Positions 26,235 through 35,320 of a DNA stretch of 64,000 nt are shown piece after piece. Every line of letters starts with the position of its first letter. Within the stretch, counting starts at the first letter, position 1. The notes under the pieces are model-generated. The model did not search any database. It saw only the letters and a program-made list of their open reading frames with translations, and had not been told where the DNA came from. Source of the stretch: Alteromonas halophila (GTDB lineage: Bacteria > Pseudomonadota > Gammaproteobacteria > Enterobacterales > Alteromonadaceae); assembly GCF_014651815.1 (NCBI RefSeq), contig NZ_BMXP01000004.1, positions 1 through 64,000 on the forward strand, written 5' to 3'. The position numbers and the translations under genes were made by a program.

Positions 26235-27773
26235 ATGGAAAACGCTAATGCATCGCCCATCCAGCGACTCCTTAATAAAGTAGAAGTGTGGGGTAACAAA
26301 CTCCCCGATCCCGCCGTTTTATTTATCATTTTATTGTTCGCCGTCTGGGCCTTGTCATGGGCGCTCTCCGGTGTCAGTTTCGATGTGGTCGATCCCAGAA
26401 ATGGCGAACCACTCGCGATCAATAATCAACTGGCGGGCTCGGCACTTACACAGTTCTTTTCATCAATGGTGACAAATTTCGCCCATTTTCACCCGGTCGG
26501 GGTGGTCCTGGTGGCTATGTTAGGTATTGGTGTGGCTGAATATTCCGGCTTTATCAATGCCGGACTCAGAGCATTGCTGTCAGTCACAGCGACCTGGTTG
26601 CTGACCCCAATGATTATTCTTATCGGAATTGTCAGCCACTCGGCCGTCGATGCCGGCTATGTACTGGTTATTCCTCTTGGCGGCGTTATTTTTTACGCCG
26701 CAGGACGCCATCCTCTGGCTGGTATCGCCGCTGCTTTCGCCGGGGTCTCCGGAGGATTTTCTGCGAACTTTGTACCCTCAGCCCTTGATCCTATGCTTCA
26801 GGGGATCTCTCAGGCAGGTGCGCAACTGCTTGACCCCAGCGTGACACTGAACCCACTGAATAACTATTACTTTACAACAGCGTCAGCGGTGGTTGTCACC
26901 GGGCTGGGCTGGTTTATTACCGACAAGCTGGTAGAGCCCAAGCTTAGAAATAACCCGGTCGACGGCGATATGTCTGATTTACCCAGTATGGAGCCACTAA
27001 AACCCAGCGAACGCCGTGCATTACGATGGTCGCTGCTGGCAGTTGGACTTGGCATTGGCTTACTGATTGTCACCGCCTCCTTTGCGTCATCGCCCTGGCG
27101 GGGTGTCGAGGGCTCGCTGACTTCGTTCTCAGCGCCACTCATGAAGTCGATCGTGCCGCTTATCTTTTTACTTTTCCTGATCCCGGGTCTGGTCTACGGA
27201 CTCATTATCGGCACCATTCGCACGTCATCCCAGTTTGTTGAGGGAATGACAAAGGCAATGCAGGGCATGGGCTATTATCTGGTTATTATGTTTTGTATTG
27301 CGCAGTTTATTTATGCGTTTGGCCAGTCTAATCTGGGTATTTTACTGGCTGTTAAAGGCGCCGCCTTTTTAAAAGAGATGCAATTGCCAGCAGGAATAAC
27401 GATCACAGGAATCGTGTTTCTTACCGGCCTGATTAACCTGTTTGTTGGCTCCGCTTCAGCAAAGTGGGCACTGCTCGCACCTATTTTTATTCCTATGTTA
27501 ATGCAACTTGGCATTTCGCCGGACCTTGCACAGGCCGCTTACCGGATTGGTGACTCCAGCACCAATATCATCACCCCGCTAATGCCTTACTTCCCGCTGG
27601 TCGTCGTATTTTGTCAGCGCTATGTAACGAACACCGGTATCGGCACACTGACCTCAATGATGCTACCATTTTCTGCCTGCTTTATTGTGGTTTGGACACT
27701 GTTTCTCATTCTGTACTGGAGTCTGGGGATCCCGCTGGGCATTCAGGCATCCTATGACTACAGCATGCCCTGA
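26235..27773 (+). CDS. AbgT family transporter
   Basis: 512 aa inner-membrane transporter with about a dozen hydrophobic segments. Family marks include NKLPDPAVLFIILL near the N-terminus, HSAVDAGYVLVIPLGG, AGVSGGFSANF, and GSASAKWALLAPIFIPM followed by YRIGDSSTNIITPLMPYFPL. Relatives import p-aminobenzoyl-glutamate (AbgT) or export sulphonamides (MtrF, YdaH). The substrate cannot be told from sequence. It stands alone with no aminohydrolase genes nearby, which slightly favours an exporter or general role. The upstream gap holds the LacZ remnant. Confidence 0.9.
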   Translation: MENANASPIQRLLNKVEVWGNKLPDPAVLFIILLFAVWALSWALSGVSFDVVDPRNGEPLAINNQLAGSALTQFFSSMVTNFAHFHPVGVVLVAMLGIGVAEYSGFINAGLRALLSVTATWLLTPMIILIGIVSHSAVDAGYVLVIPLGGVIFYAAGRHPLAGIAAAFAGVSGGFSANFVPSALDPMLQGISQAGAQLLDPSVTLNPLNNYYFTTASAVVVTGLGWFITDKLVEPKLRNNPVDGDMSDLPSMEPLKPSERRALRWSLLAVGLGIGLLIVTASFASSPWRGVEGSLTSFSAPLMKSIVPLIFLLFLIPGLVYGLIIGTIRTSSQFVEGMTKAMQGMGYYLVIMFCIAQFIYAFGQSNLGILLAVKGAAFLKEMQLPAGITITGIVFLTGLINLFVGSASAKWALLAPIFIPMLMQLGISPDLAQAAYRIGDSSTNIITPLMPYFPLVVVFCQRYVTNTGIGTLTSMMLPFSACFIVVWTLFLILYWSLGIPLGIQASYDYSMP

Positions 27774-27924
27774 TACGGTGACCAGGCAGTCACCTGCGGT
27801 TTTATCCAGCGTCAGGTACTAGTGGATGGTTGGTGACGGGCCGTACCTGCCCGGCCCCGGAGGCTGTCGCAACGCGCAGACTTACCGGGGCCAGGTGACC
27901 ACAGCCCAGCCTGGTTTGCCGACG

Positions 27925-29106
27925 CTACCGCGGACTCTGGTAACGCCTGTGGCCTGCACCCGGTTTGCGCAGCACCAACTGGAAAAGTTGCAGGTTGCGG
28001 CTTCTGAATGCGCCCGCACAACACTGCAGATAATACGTCCACATTCGATAAAAACGCTCGTCATACTGGCTCTTTAGCGTCGGCCAGGCAGCGTTAAACT
28101 CATCCAGCCAGCTCATCAGCGTGCGATCATAATCAGGACCGAAATTATGCACATCTTCTATCACAAAATAAGGTTCACAGGCCTGACTGATTTGTGTCAG
28201 TGATGGAATAGCGCCGTTTGGAAAAATGTATTTGTGGATCCAGGGATCCGTACCAAGTTGCGACTCCATCTTACCAATGGTGTGTAATACAAAGATGCCA
28301 TCATCGTCCATCAGTTCATGGGCTTTGCCTAAGTAAGTGTCATAATTTTTCTGACCAACATGCTCGAACATACCAATCGACACCAGCTTGTCAAACGTGC
28401 CCTGTAAGCTACGATAGTCCTGCAGACGAATATCGACAGGCAAGCCATTACAGCGTGTTGAAGCAAGCTTCTTCTGCTCTTTAGAGATGGTAACGCCGGT
28501 AACGTTGGCCTGATAGTGACGCGCCGCATGCTCTGCAAAGCTTCCCCAGCCACACCCGATATCCAGAACCTTTTCCCCGGCCTGAATGTCAGCCTTGCGA
28601 CACACCAAATCAAGCTTTGCCACCTGCGCTGCGTGCAAGTCTGCTGCGTCATGCCAGTAACCACAGGAATAACACATAGTAGGGTCAAGCATGGCTTTAT
28701 AAAGATCATTGCCAACATCGTAGTGTTGCTCACCAACCTGAAACGCACGCTTAACTGACTGTAAATTCATCAGTCTGGTCATCAGCCAGTGTTTTACCGC
28801 TATCCAGCGGCCTGTGATCTCTTTTTCGATATGGCGATCCATAAGGCGGGTAAAGAAACCATCAAGGCGCTCACAGTCCCACCAGCCATCCATATAGCTT
28901 TCGCCCGCCCCTAACGATCCCTCAAGTAATACCCGGCGATAAAAGTTGCGGTTATGGATCTGCGGGTCCCAGGGGTTCGGCCCGTTGACTTTTATGCCTG
29001 TTCCCTCGAGGCGCTGGACTAACCAGGATGGCGGTTTCGTATTGGCCTGCGAAGAGATTTTGCGGTATTTTCCGATGTTATTATCTGCATCAGCTGATCC
29101 TGCCAT
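27925..29106 (-). CDS. cfa: Cyclopropane-fatty-acyl-phospholipid synthase
   Basis: 393 aa. Adds a methylene bridge from SAM to double bonds of membrane phospholipids, usually in stationary phase or acid stress. It follows E. coli Cfa closely: FYRRVLLEGSLGAGESYMDGWWDC, HYDVGNDLYKAMLDPTMCYSCGYW, SAM motif DIGCGWGSFAEHAA, IGMFEHVG and KYIFPNGAIPS. ATG 29106 is preceded by GGAGAG at good spacing and gives near-normal length; the longer frame to 29172 has no such site. This is the true Cfa branch, in contrast to the operon copy at 17296-18549. Confidence 0.92.
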   Translation of the reverse strand: MAGSADADNNIGKYRKISSQANTKPPSWLVQRLEGTGIKVNGPNPWDPQIHNRNFYRRVLLEGSLGAGESYMDGWWDCERLDGFFTRLMDRHIEKEITGRWIAVKHWLMTRLMNLQSVKRAFQVGEQHYDVGNDLYKAMLDPTMCYSCGYWHDAADLHAAQVAKLDLVCRKADIQAGEKVLDIGCGWGSFAEHAARHYQANVTGVTISKEQKKLASTRCNGLPVDIRLQDYRSLQGTFDKLVSIGMFEHVGQKNYDTYLGKAHELMDDDGIFVLHTIGKMESQLGTDPWIHKYIFPNGAIPSLTQISQACEPYFVIEDVHNFGPDYDRTLMSWLDEFNAAWPTLKSQYDERFYRMWTYYLQCCAGAFRSRNLQLFQLVLRKPGAGHRRYQSPR

Positions 29107-29335
29107 TTCTCTCTCCATCGACATTGTCGGTGTGAACTTGCTCAATAAATATGCTAAGTCAGTGCTGTGCACAAATCAAATGGTGTGGATTTTTAGTGTT
29201 ATCAGGACGGGGATAGACAAGTCTGTGTGCATACAAACCCAAAAAGGCAGCCGTCTTCAAGCCAAACTGCGGCAGCCCTGACAGGTTATATTGAAGAACC
29301 ATGGCAAGGCAGGTAGCTGGCTGTAAACAGATGCC

Positions 29336-30892
29336 CTAATACGAGTCAGGATTAAATGAACCGTTATACCTGCGCGTTCCGTCCTTTTTCCAGAACTCAA
29401 TCGCCGGAACCTGATTCTCCCATACATCGGTTGCATTCCAGGTAAATTCATCCTTATAACGGGCATCGAAGAATTCGCTTTCGTAATGGCTTGCCTCCCG
29501 GCTTTCCGGGAAAAACAGGTTACTGCCCTTAGATACAACCACTTCAGCCTGACTTAAGAACTGAATTTGACGACGCGTGATGATTTTACACGTCGGCTCA
29601 TCGGGATCCGCCGGGTATAGTGAAGAAACAATTGCCCGTTCAATTTCCCCTGACTCCTGCTGGATTACATAAATACCCGATCCAAGCGGAAAGCGGCCAA
29701 CCATATTCAGAAAGCAATCCACATATACCGCGTTGTAAGCCTTATCTGCTTTGCCCTGCTCTAAAATATCGTAGGCCCGGTAAATCTGGCGATAATCAAA
29801 GTCCTGCTTGGTCGATAACATAAACGAGGCATACGTCATTGGAATACGCAGCAAATCGCCAAGCTCGTGCCCCGTATACTTGGTTGACTTAAGCGTATTG
29901 AGAATAAACGCCAGCTGCTTTTTCTCATGACTGAGGTAAGCATCACGTTCTTCCCGGCTGTTGAAACGCATAGTCGGTATGCCAATACCAATCTTCAGGT
30001 AATCGCTGGTCTTTTTATCGGCTATGCTTAGCAATCTTTCCCGCTCTTGTTGATCCAGTTTTCGATAGCGGTCGTGCCCAAGCACATCATTTGCCTCAGG
30101 GCTGTGCATACCAATTGATTGCAACAGTGCGGCCTTGGCCAATGGTTTAAGGATATTCTCGCGGTATGCCAGCTTAATATCACCGGGCATCGCTTCCGGA
30201 GCGCTACTGTCTTCACGTTCCTGCTGCAGCTTATCCGCCATCAGACTGTATGACTTATCTGATGGAAACAGCTTTTTCAACTCATCATGCAAAAACCGTG
30301 AGTCAAACGTATGCCGGGTTCTGACTTCTTCAAAGAGCGCAATGGTGAGTGCGGTGATAAAGATCGGTTTATATTTTTCATTCCGAATATGACGTACTTT
30401 TTCTTTTGGCGACGGTGTAGATAAGGCAATCGTGCCTAAAAACTGACTGAAAATTCGCTCCCCGCTGAGCAAATCCAGCATATGGTCAGTAAGATGATCA
30501 AGAAGTTCGTAGCGATTGTTGCTTTGCGTATTTAACCTGGTTTCGAGTTCCCGCAACTCCATATCACTGGCTGACTGTTGCGCAACAAGTTTTGACAGAT
30601 AACGCTTTGCAGAACTGTGACCTTTTATCGCCGGAAAGGTACCTTTCTCCTTTCGGTAATTATCAATATAGTCGATTTGCTCCTGGTAGGTTTTAACCTT
30701 GTGCTTTAACAATGTCAGCTTTTTATAGTCAGTGGGATACTCCTCAAAAAATGCCTCTGCGTTTATGACCAGCTCACGATAACTCTGACGAAAGTCAGTT
30801 ATCTTCCTGGATATCTCACTGACCATATTAGGTATTTGGGATAACTTCTCTTCCGCCCAGGACGGTTTATTTGATTTACTATCGAGCAGCAT
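29336..30892 (-). CDS. Degenerate HD-GYP-domain protein, probably catalytically inactive
   Basis: 518 aa, soluble. The N-terminal ~120 residues are helical and probably coiled-coil. The rest follows the HD-GYP fold: after a helical region, LLQSIGM (about residue 260) replaces the usual LLHDIGK, and GRFPLGSGIYV with GEIERAIV (about residue 397) matches the family's end, G.YP.G..V.L and GE.G.V. The His-Asp pair is therefore Gln-Ser, and no HHE..DG.GYP motif is present, so cyclic-di-GMP hydrolysis is unlikely. It may bind the nucleotide or act as a scaffold. ATG 30892 has GGGGCGAG upstream. It is monocistronic. The assignment rests on the C-terminal pattern. Confidence 0.65.
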   Translation of the reverse strand: MLLDSKSNKPSWAEEKLSQIPNMVSEISRKITDFRQSYRELVINAEAFFEEYPTDYKKLTLLKHKVKTYQEQIDYIDNYRKEKGTFPAIKGHSSAKRYLSKLVAQQSASDMELRELETRLNTQSNNRYELLDHLTDHMLDLLSGERIFSQFLGTIALSTPSPKEKVRHIRNEKYKPIFITALTIALFEEVRTRHTFDSRFLHDELKKLFPSDKSYSLMADKLQQEREDSSAPEAMPGDIKLAYRENILKPLAKAALLQSIGMHSPEANDVLGHDRYRKLDQQERERLLSIADKKTSDYLKIGIGIPTMRFNSREERDAYLSHEKKQLAFILNTLKSTKYTGHELGDLLRIPMTYASFMLSTKQDFDYRQIYRAYDILEQGKADKAYNAVYVDCFLNMVGRFPLGSGIYVIQQESGEIERAIVSSLYPADPDEPTCKIITRRQIQFLSQAEVVVSKGSNLFFPESREASHYESEFFDARYKDEFTWNATDVWENQVPAIEFWKKDGTRRYNGSFNPDSY

Positions 30893-31028
30893 CTCGCCCC
30901 ACACTTTTTATTATTAAGACATTTTTTGTGTTTGCCAGCGGTATCTTATACCTATTCACTGCAAACGTTAAATGTAAGGAAGATGTTTTCCAATCTGTTC
31001 TGCGCAGTTTGTTTTGCCTCACTTCATG

Positions 31029-32150
31029 TCATAAGTCATTGAGTGATGCTACCCTTATATTCAGTTTCTCCAGCCCAGGTCGAATTACAAGCGTGCCAGA
31101 AATTTTGTCATGTATGGCCTGTCGGTTGGGCTCCCAGAGAACCTGAGCAAATCCCAGTAACCCGGTTGCAAGTCCGGCACCATAGCCACCATACCGCTCA
31201 AAACTTTCCCACAAACTCATCGCTGAGCCGTCCAGTTTGATCACCCTGAGGCCCAGCAGCATTTTCCCCGGAGTCTGACCTTTCATCCAGTACGTGCAGG
31301 CAGTGAAATAAAGTGCTGCCCAGCCAAAGCCAATGCCAAGATCTTCGAGTAATCCGCGGACCCAGGCCAGTAAACTCGGATCGCCGTTATCGTTCACGGG
31401 GATGTCAGCCGCGGGTACAGAGGAGGCCGTGGTAGCAGGCACTACTGGCATTGTCTGCACGTCAGCGGTGTCCAGATCTAAAGTGGTCTGCTCGTCAAAA
31501 CGCTCAAGCAGTTGCGCCGTTTGTTCCTGCGTCAGGGATTGCTGCATATGAGCACGCAATGTATCTTTCATGTCGCTGATAATGTGTCGCGGGAAATCGC
31601 CGTTACGAATTTTTTCCGATAGCGGTGTCAGAAATGCCTGCCAGCATGCCAGTGGCTGACAACGCTGCTGCACAATTCGCTCATCGAGTTCCTCAAGCTG
31701 TGACGACATGCCGATCATAACTGCCGCAATGCCCAGACCCTGGATGCCTGTAACCACATCGCTGGTAGTATCGCGGCTATCTGAATGACTTTGCTGGGGC
31801 CCGTTAAAGGTATCGAAAACGGCAATCAGGACACCGAACAAGAGCACAGCAGCAATGCCTTTCATAATGGTTCTCAACCAGCCAAACCGGCTTGGTGTAT
31901 TTTTCTTTTTTCCTGCGCGCCAGAAAAAAATCACGCCCAGGACAGCCAGTAATACGGACGGAAGATGGGTTAACATAACAACCAGAATGAGATCCAGCCC
32001 CATTGCGCTGGCTCGCCTGGCCGGGCGTCCCAGTTTCAGTCCGATGATATCATCAGACACCGCAAACTCGTATGGCGTAACCACATTGCGAATTTGTTTT
32101 TCGGTCATTATCTGACCATTACTTTTGAGTTGTGGGGGATGGGTGTCCAT
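31029..32150 (-). CDS. RDD family membrane protein
   Basis: 373 aa. The RDD domain is split: GRPARRASAMGLDLILVVML at residues ~41-60, and KGQTPGKMLLGLRVIKLDG with QAIHDKISGTLVI at the C-terminal end. Between them are two or three membrane segments and an inserted soluble stretch (~150-270) with charged helices and a Val/Thr/Ala-rich linker. RDD proteins are poorly understood; some act in sodium/proton exchange or membrane insertion. It follows the zinc-ribbon gene by 51 bp on the same strand, likely one operon. Confidence 0.8.
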   Translation of the reverse strand: MDTHPPQLKSNGQIMTEKQIRNVVTPYEFAVSDDIIGLKLGRPARRASAMGLDLILVVMLTHLPSVLLAVLGVIFFWRAGKKKNTPSRFGWLRTIMKGIAAVLLFGVLIAVFDTFNGPQQSHSDSRDTTSDVVTGIQGLGIAAVMIGMSSQLEELDERIVQQRCQPLACWQAFLTPLSEKIRNGDFPRHIISDMKDTLRAHMQQSLTQEQTAQLLERFDEQTTLDLDTADVQTMPVVPATTASSVPAADIPVNDNGDPSLLAWVRGLLEDLGIGFGWAALYFTACTYWMKGQTPGKMLLGLRVIKLDGSAMSLWESFERYGGYGAGLATGLLGFAQVLWEPNRQAIHDKISGTLVIRPGLEKLNIRVASLNDL

Positions 32151-32201
32151 AGATTGATTTACCTTTTTTCATCGCGATGCAGGCGCCTGAACGTGGTATC
32201 G

Positions 32202-32702
32202 TCAAGTTTCCAGTTTTTGTAAGACGTTTCTGAGTGTCTCACCATCAGATTTATCCAGCCCCAGAATCGTGCTGGGTTTCTGGCCCCGCGTCTCGATATC
32301 AATACGATCCCAAAAAATCCCCGTCCGGTAACTGAAGCCTGCCACTTTACTCCACTGGATCTCGTCGCTGTCACGCCATAAGCCGAATAAACCCGGTGTC
32401 ATGATAATAATTTTTTCCTGATCAGTGGTAACCTGCTGAGGCAACAGACGAAAGCGAAACAGAAAGGTCGGTAACGGGTTGCTCCTCAGTGCCAGTTTTG
32501 GAATTGACAGCGATGTCGTTGTCTTTGCACTGGCAACGCGACTGCCACAATACCGGCAAACACTGGCACCTTCAGGCAGTGAAGCGCAGCAACGTGTGCA
32601 GGAAATACCCGACTGATATTCCTGACAATAACGACACTTCATAGCGTCGTGCGGAATATCACTGATGCAATACGTACAATTTTTAGTGTCGCCTTTTTCC
32701 AT
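32202..32702 (-). CDS. Double zinc-ribbon protein with C-terminal PH-like domain
   Basis: 166 aa. Two CxxC pairs form each of two zinc ribbons: CTYC...CRYC (residues 9-27) and CTRC...CRYC (35-52). After a linker, residues ~75-166 look like a bacterial PH-type beta domain (EKIIIMTPGLFGLWRDSDEIQWSKVAGFSYR). No function is known. Linkage to the RDD membrane gene downstream suggests the two work together at the membrane. Confidence 0.72.
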   Translation of the reverse strand: MEKGDTKNCTYCISDIPHDAMKCRYCQEYQSGISCTRCCASLPEGASVCRYCGSRVASAKTTTSLSIPKLALRSNPLPTFLFRFRLLPQQVTTDQEKIIIMTPGLFGLWRDSDEIQWSKVAGFSYRTGIFWDRIDIETRGQKPSTILGLDKSDGETLRNVLQKLET

Positions 32703-32793
32703 ACCATTTCACCGAAACGACGTAACGAAGTTCTGGTTTAAGCTAGCACGGTTTATTGAGGGTGGGTTAACGCAAATTGTAAGGAAGCGTTAG

Positions 32794-32841
32794 GGAAGAT
32801 GCGAATAAGTCTAGCGCAGCTCAGGCTTATTCGCATCTTCC
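32794..32841. repeat. 48-bp palindrome at the 3' end of pgpA
   Basis: GGAAGATGCGAATAAG (32794-32809) and CTTATTCGCATCTTCC (32826-32841) are perfect 16-bp inverted arms around a 16-base loop. The right arm touches the pgpA stop codon. There is no T tract, so it is not a classic terminator. A half copy of the arm with one mismatch is present at 61663-61676, also at the 3' end of a gene. It may be a dispersed palindromic repeat. Confidence 0.8.
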
Positions 32842-33321
32842 TCAGCTCAGCAAACTGATAAGGTGTAACGAGCCACAGGCCATGATGCCAGCCACGACAT
32901 CATCTAACATAATGCCGGCCCCACCATGAATGTGCTTATCGATAGGGCCAATCGGCCAGGGCTTAAGAATATCGAAGACCCGAAACAGCACAAAACCTGC
33001 CAGCAGTGACTGCCAGTGAATGGGAATAAATAAAAACGTAATCAGCATTCCGGCAACCTCATCCCAGACGATAGAGCCATGGTCATGGACCCCCATATCG
33101 GCTGCCGTTTTTCCGCACAGATAATTCCCAGCCAGCCAGGCAAACGCCGTCAGCGCGACGTACGCCCAGTCTGGCAGCATGGCCATACCGACAATCAGCG
33201 GAATGGCCGCCAGTGAGCCCCAGGTGCCCGGCATAAACGGAATAAGGCCACTACCAAAGCCCAGTGCCATAAAATGCACGGGATTTCGCATCGTAATTCG
33301 GGCGCGATAAACAGATTGCAT
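32842..33321 (-). CDS. pgpA: Phosphatidylglycerophosphatase A
   Basis: 159 aa inner-membrane phosphatase that removes phosphate from phosphatidylglycerophosphate to give phosphatidylglycerol. Family motifs: GFGSGLIPFMPGTWGSLAAIPL at the N-terminus, DHGSIVWDEVAGML in the middle, and FDILKPWPIGPID. The start overlaps the thiL stop (ATGA), the order found in E. coli. Confidence 0.94.
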   Translation of the reverse strand: MQSVYRARITMRNPVHFMALGFGSGLIPFMPGTWGSLAAIPLIVGMAMLPDWAYVALTAFAWLAGNYLCGKTAADMGVHDHGSIVWDEVAGMLITFLFIPIHWQSLLAGFVLFRVFDILKPWPIGPIDKHIHGGAGIMLDDVVAGIMACGSLHLISLLS

Positions 33322-34286
33322 CAGAATTGATGTTCAAAGCCGAACTGTTCGGGCAAATGGTAGCGCTGATCGTTATGTTTCAAATCAATCTGACCAGTGT
33401 TACCGGTTAACTGACCTATGCAGGTTGCTTTTACGTTGGTACTGCTCAGTGATGTCTCAAGGTTACCTTTTTGCTCTTCGCTGACAGTAAAAATAAGCTC
33501 ATAATCGTCCCCAGCGCTCAGTGCATAGGCAATTGCCTGTTCATCAGTGACCGTTTCTTTCATGCCTCGGGAAAGTGGTAAGCGGTCAACGTGGATAGTC
33601 GCTCCACATTTTGACGTGGTAAGAATATGCGACAAATCGGCCAGTAAGCCATCAGACACATCAATGCAGGCATTGGCTATACGCCGCAGCGAGGTGCCGG
33701 CTGCCACCCGCGGAGTTGGATAAAGGTGCCGCTTAATCAGAAACTCCCTGGCCTCACCCGATGCATCAATCTCACCTTTTAGAATATCCAGGCCAGCACC
33801 GGCATCACCGAGTGATCCGGTCACATAAACCCAGTCTCCAGGCTTTGCCTGGTCCCGGCGCAACTGCGTACCTGGAGGAATAAAGCCCTGTGCGGTGATG
33901 GTCATTGCCAATGGACCACGTACGGTATCACCACCAATCAGTTGCACTGAATAGAAGCGGGTCAGCTCATACAAGCCGGAAACGAAATCCTCGAGCCAGG
34001 CGCTCTCTACTTCAGGTAACGACAATGACAGGCTGATCCACGCGGGCTCTGCGCCCATCGCAGCAAGGTCGCTCAGATTAACGGCTACGGCTTTATACGC
34101 CACTGACTTGGCGGGCGCGTCCATTAAGAAATGGACGCCACCTATCAAGGTGTCAGTGGTGACAGCTAATTGTTGATTTTCCGGGATCTGGGTAACCGCG
34201 CAATCATCGCCGATACCCACTATCACGTCCTTGCGCTGGTGTCCGCCGCTATGGAAATAGCGACCGATGAGATCGAATTCTTTCAC
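33321..34286 (-). CDS. thiL: Thiamine-monophosphate kinase
   Basis: 321 aa. Phosphorylates thiamine monophosphate to the active diphosphate. Typical elements are GIGDDCAV near the N-terminus, TTDTLIGGVHF, LSDLAAMGA, GGDT and DVSDGL. GTG 34286 is the start, with a GAG upstream. It follows nusB by 45 bp and overlaps pgpA. Confidence 0.94.
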   Translation of the reverse strand: MKEFDLIGRYFHSGGHQRKDVIVGIGDDCAVTQIPENQQLAVTTDTLIGGVHFLMDAPAKSVAYKAVAVNLSDLAAMGAEPAWISLSLSLPEVESAWLEDFVSGLYELTRFYSVQLIGGDTVRGPLAMTITAQGFIPPGTQLRRDQAKPGDWVYVTGSLGDAGAGLDILKGEIDASGEAREFLIKRHLYPTPRVAAGTSLRRIANACIDVSDGLLADLSHILTTSKCGATIHVDRLPLSRGMKETVTDEQAIAYALSAGDDYELIFTVSEEQKGNLETSLSSTNVKATCIGQLTGNTGQIDLKHNDQRYHLPEQFGFEHQF

Positions 34287-34331
34287 GATAATCTCGTTAT
34301 TATCCGGGTCACTGGCTTGGCAAAGCCGGGG

Positions 34332-34754
34332 TTAATCGCGCTCGTCTTTACGCAGCGTTTTTACTGCTTTATCCAGTGCACCATTAATGAATTTGTGACT
34401 CTCCTCGGCACCGAATGCTTTTGCCAGTTCAATCGCCTCATTGATAATGACGCGGTATGGCACATCCATGCGTTCGGTGAGTTCGAAGGTTGCGATGCGC
34501 AGAACGGCCTTCTCAATGGCGTCCAGCTCTTCTGGCAAGCGCCCGAGGTAGGGTTTGATGATGTCGTCGAGCCGTGAGGCATTTTTCGCCACGCCGCGCA
34601 GCATCGCCTGAAAATAGGCCATATCGACTTTATGCATGTCGTTGGAGGTTGCCAGTGCCAGCTCGACCTGATCAATCTGGTTTTTGCTCATTTGCCAGGA
34701 ATACACACCCTGCAGGGCAAGTTCTCTGGCTTTGTGACGTGCTGAAACTTTCAC
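34332..34754 (-). CDS. nusB: Transcription antitermination factor NusB
   Basis: 140 aa all-helical RNA-binding protein that joins NusE on boxA of rRNA leaders, such as the one at 97-112. Motifs ARELALQGVYSWQM and RVIINEAIELAKAFG are typical. Start is GTG 34754, 13 bp after ribH. The ribH-nusB-thiL order is conserved in gammaproteobacteria. Confidence 0.94.
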   Translation of the reverse strand: MKVSARHKARELALQGVYSWQMSKNQIDQVELALATSNDMHKVDMAYFQAMLRGVAKNASRLDDIIKPYLGRLPEELDAIEKAVLRIATFELTERMDVPYRVIINEAIELAKAFGAEESHKFINGALDKAVKTLRKDERD

Positions 34755-34767
34755 TTAAACGTTCGCC

Positions 34768-35241
34768 TTACAATTTGCCGACAGCGTCAACAACGTTGAC
34801 CATTTCCAGTGCGCCCAGCGCCGCTTCTGCGCCTTTGTTGCCTGCCTTGGTACCAGAGCGCTCAATGGCCTGCTCAATAGAATCTGTAGTAATAACACCA
34901 AAAGACAGCGGGATACCGTACTCCAGCGATACCTGCGCCAGCCCTTTATTACATTCACCGGCAACAAAGTCGAAATGCGGCGTGCCGCCCCGAATCACAG
35001 CGCCTAACGCAATGATCGCGTCGAACTGCTTTTTCTCTGCCAGTTTTTTTGCAACAACGGGTAATTCGTAGGCGCCAGGTACACGCACCAGCGTAATGTC
35101 GTCATCTTTCACTTCACCATGACGCTCAAGCGTATCCAGCGCACCTTCGAGCAGACTTTCCACTACAAAGCTGTTAAATCTTGATACAACAATGGCAAAT
35201 TTTTTGCCTGTTGCTCTGATGTTACCTTCAATCACCTGCAT
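34768..35241 (-). CDS. ribH: 6,7-dimethyl-8-ribityllumazine synthase
   Basis: 157 aa. Penultimate step of riboflavin synthesis; it forms icosahedral or pentameric shells. Motifs: VVSRFNSFV near the N-terminus, [25 protein letters not shown] and [26 protein letters not shown] 35241 (MQVIEGN) has GAGGA upstream; the longer frame to 35364 would run into ribBA and is rejected. Confidence 0.95.
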   Translation of the reverse strand: MQVIEGNIRATGKKFAIVVSRFNSFVVESLLEGALDTLERHGEVKDDDITLVRVPGAYELPVVAKKLAEKKQFDAIIALGAVIRGGTPHFDFVAGECNKGLAQVSLEYGIPLSFGVITTDSIEQAIERSGTKAGNKGAEAALGALEMVNVVDAVGKL

Positions 35242-35320
35242 GGCGTTTATCCTCGTGAAAAAACGGCGCGCAGTATAGCACACCTGCGCACAAACTAAAT
35301 CGAATGTTGTCGGAATTGTA

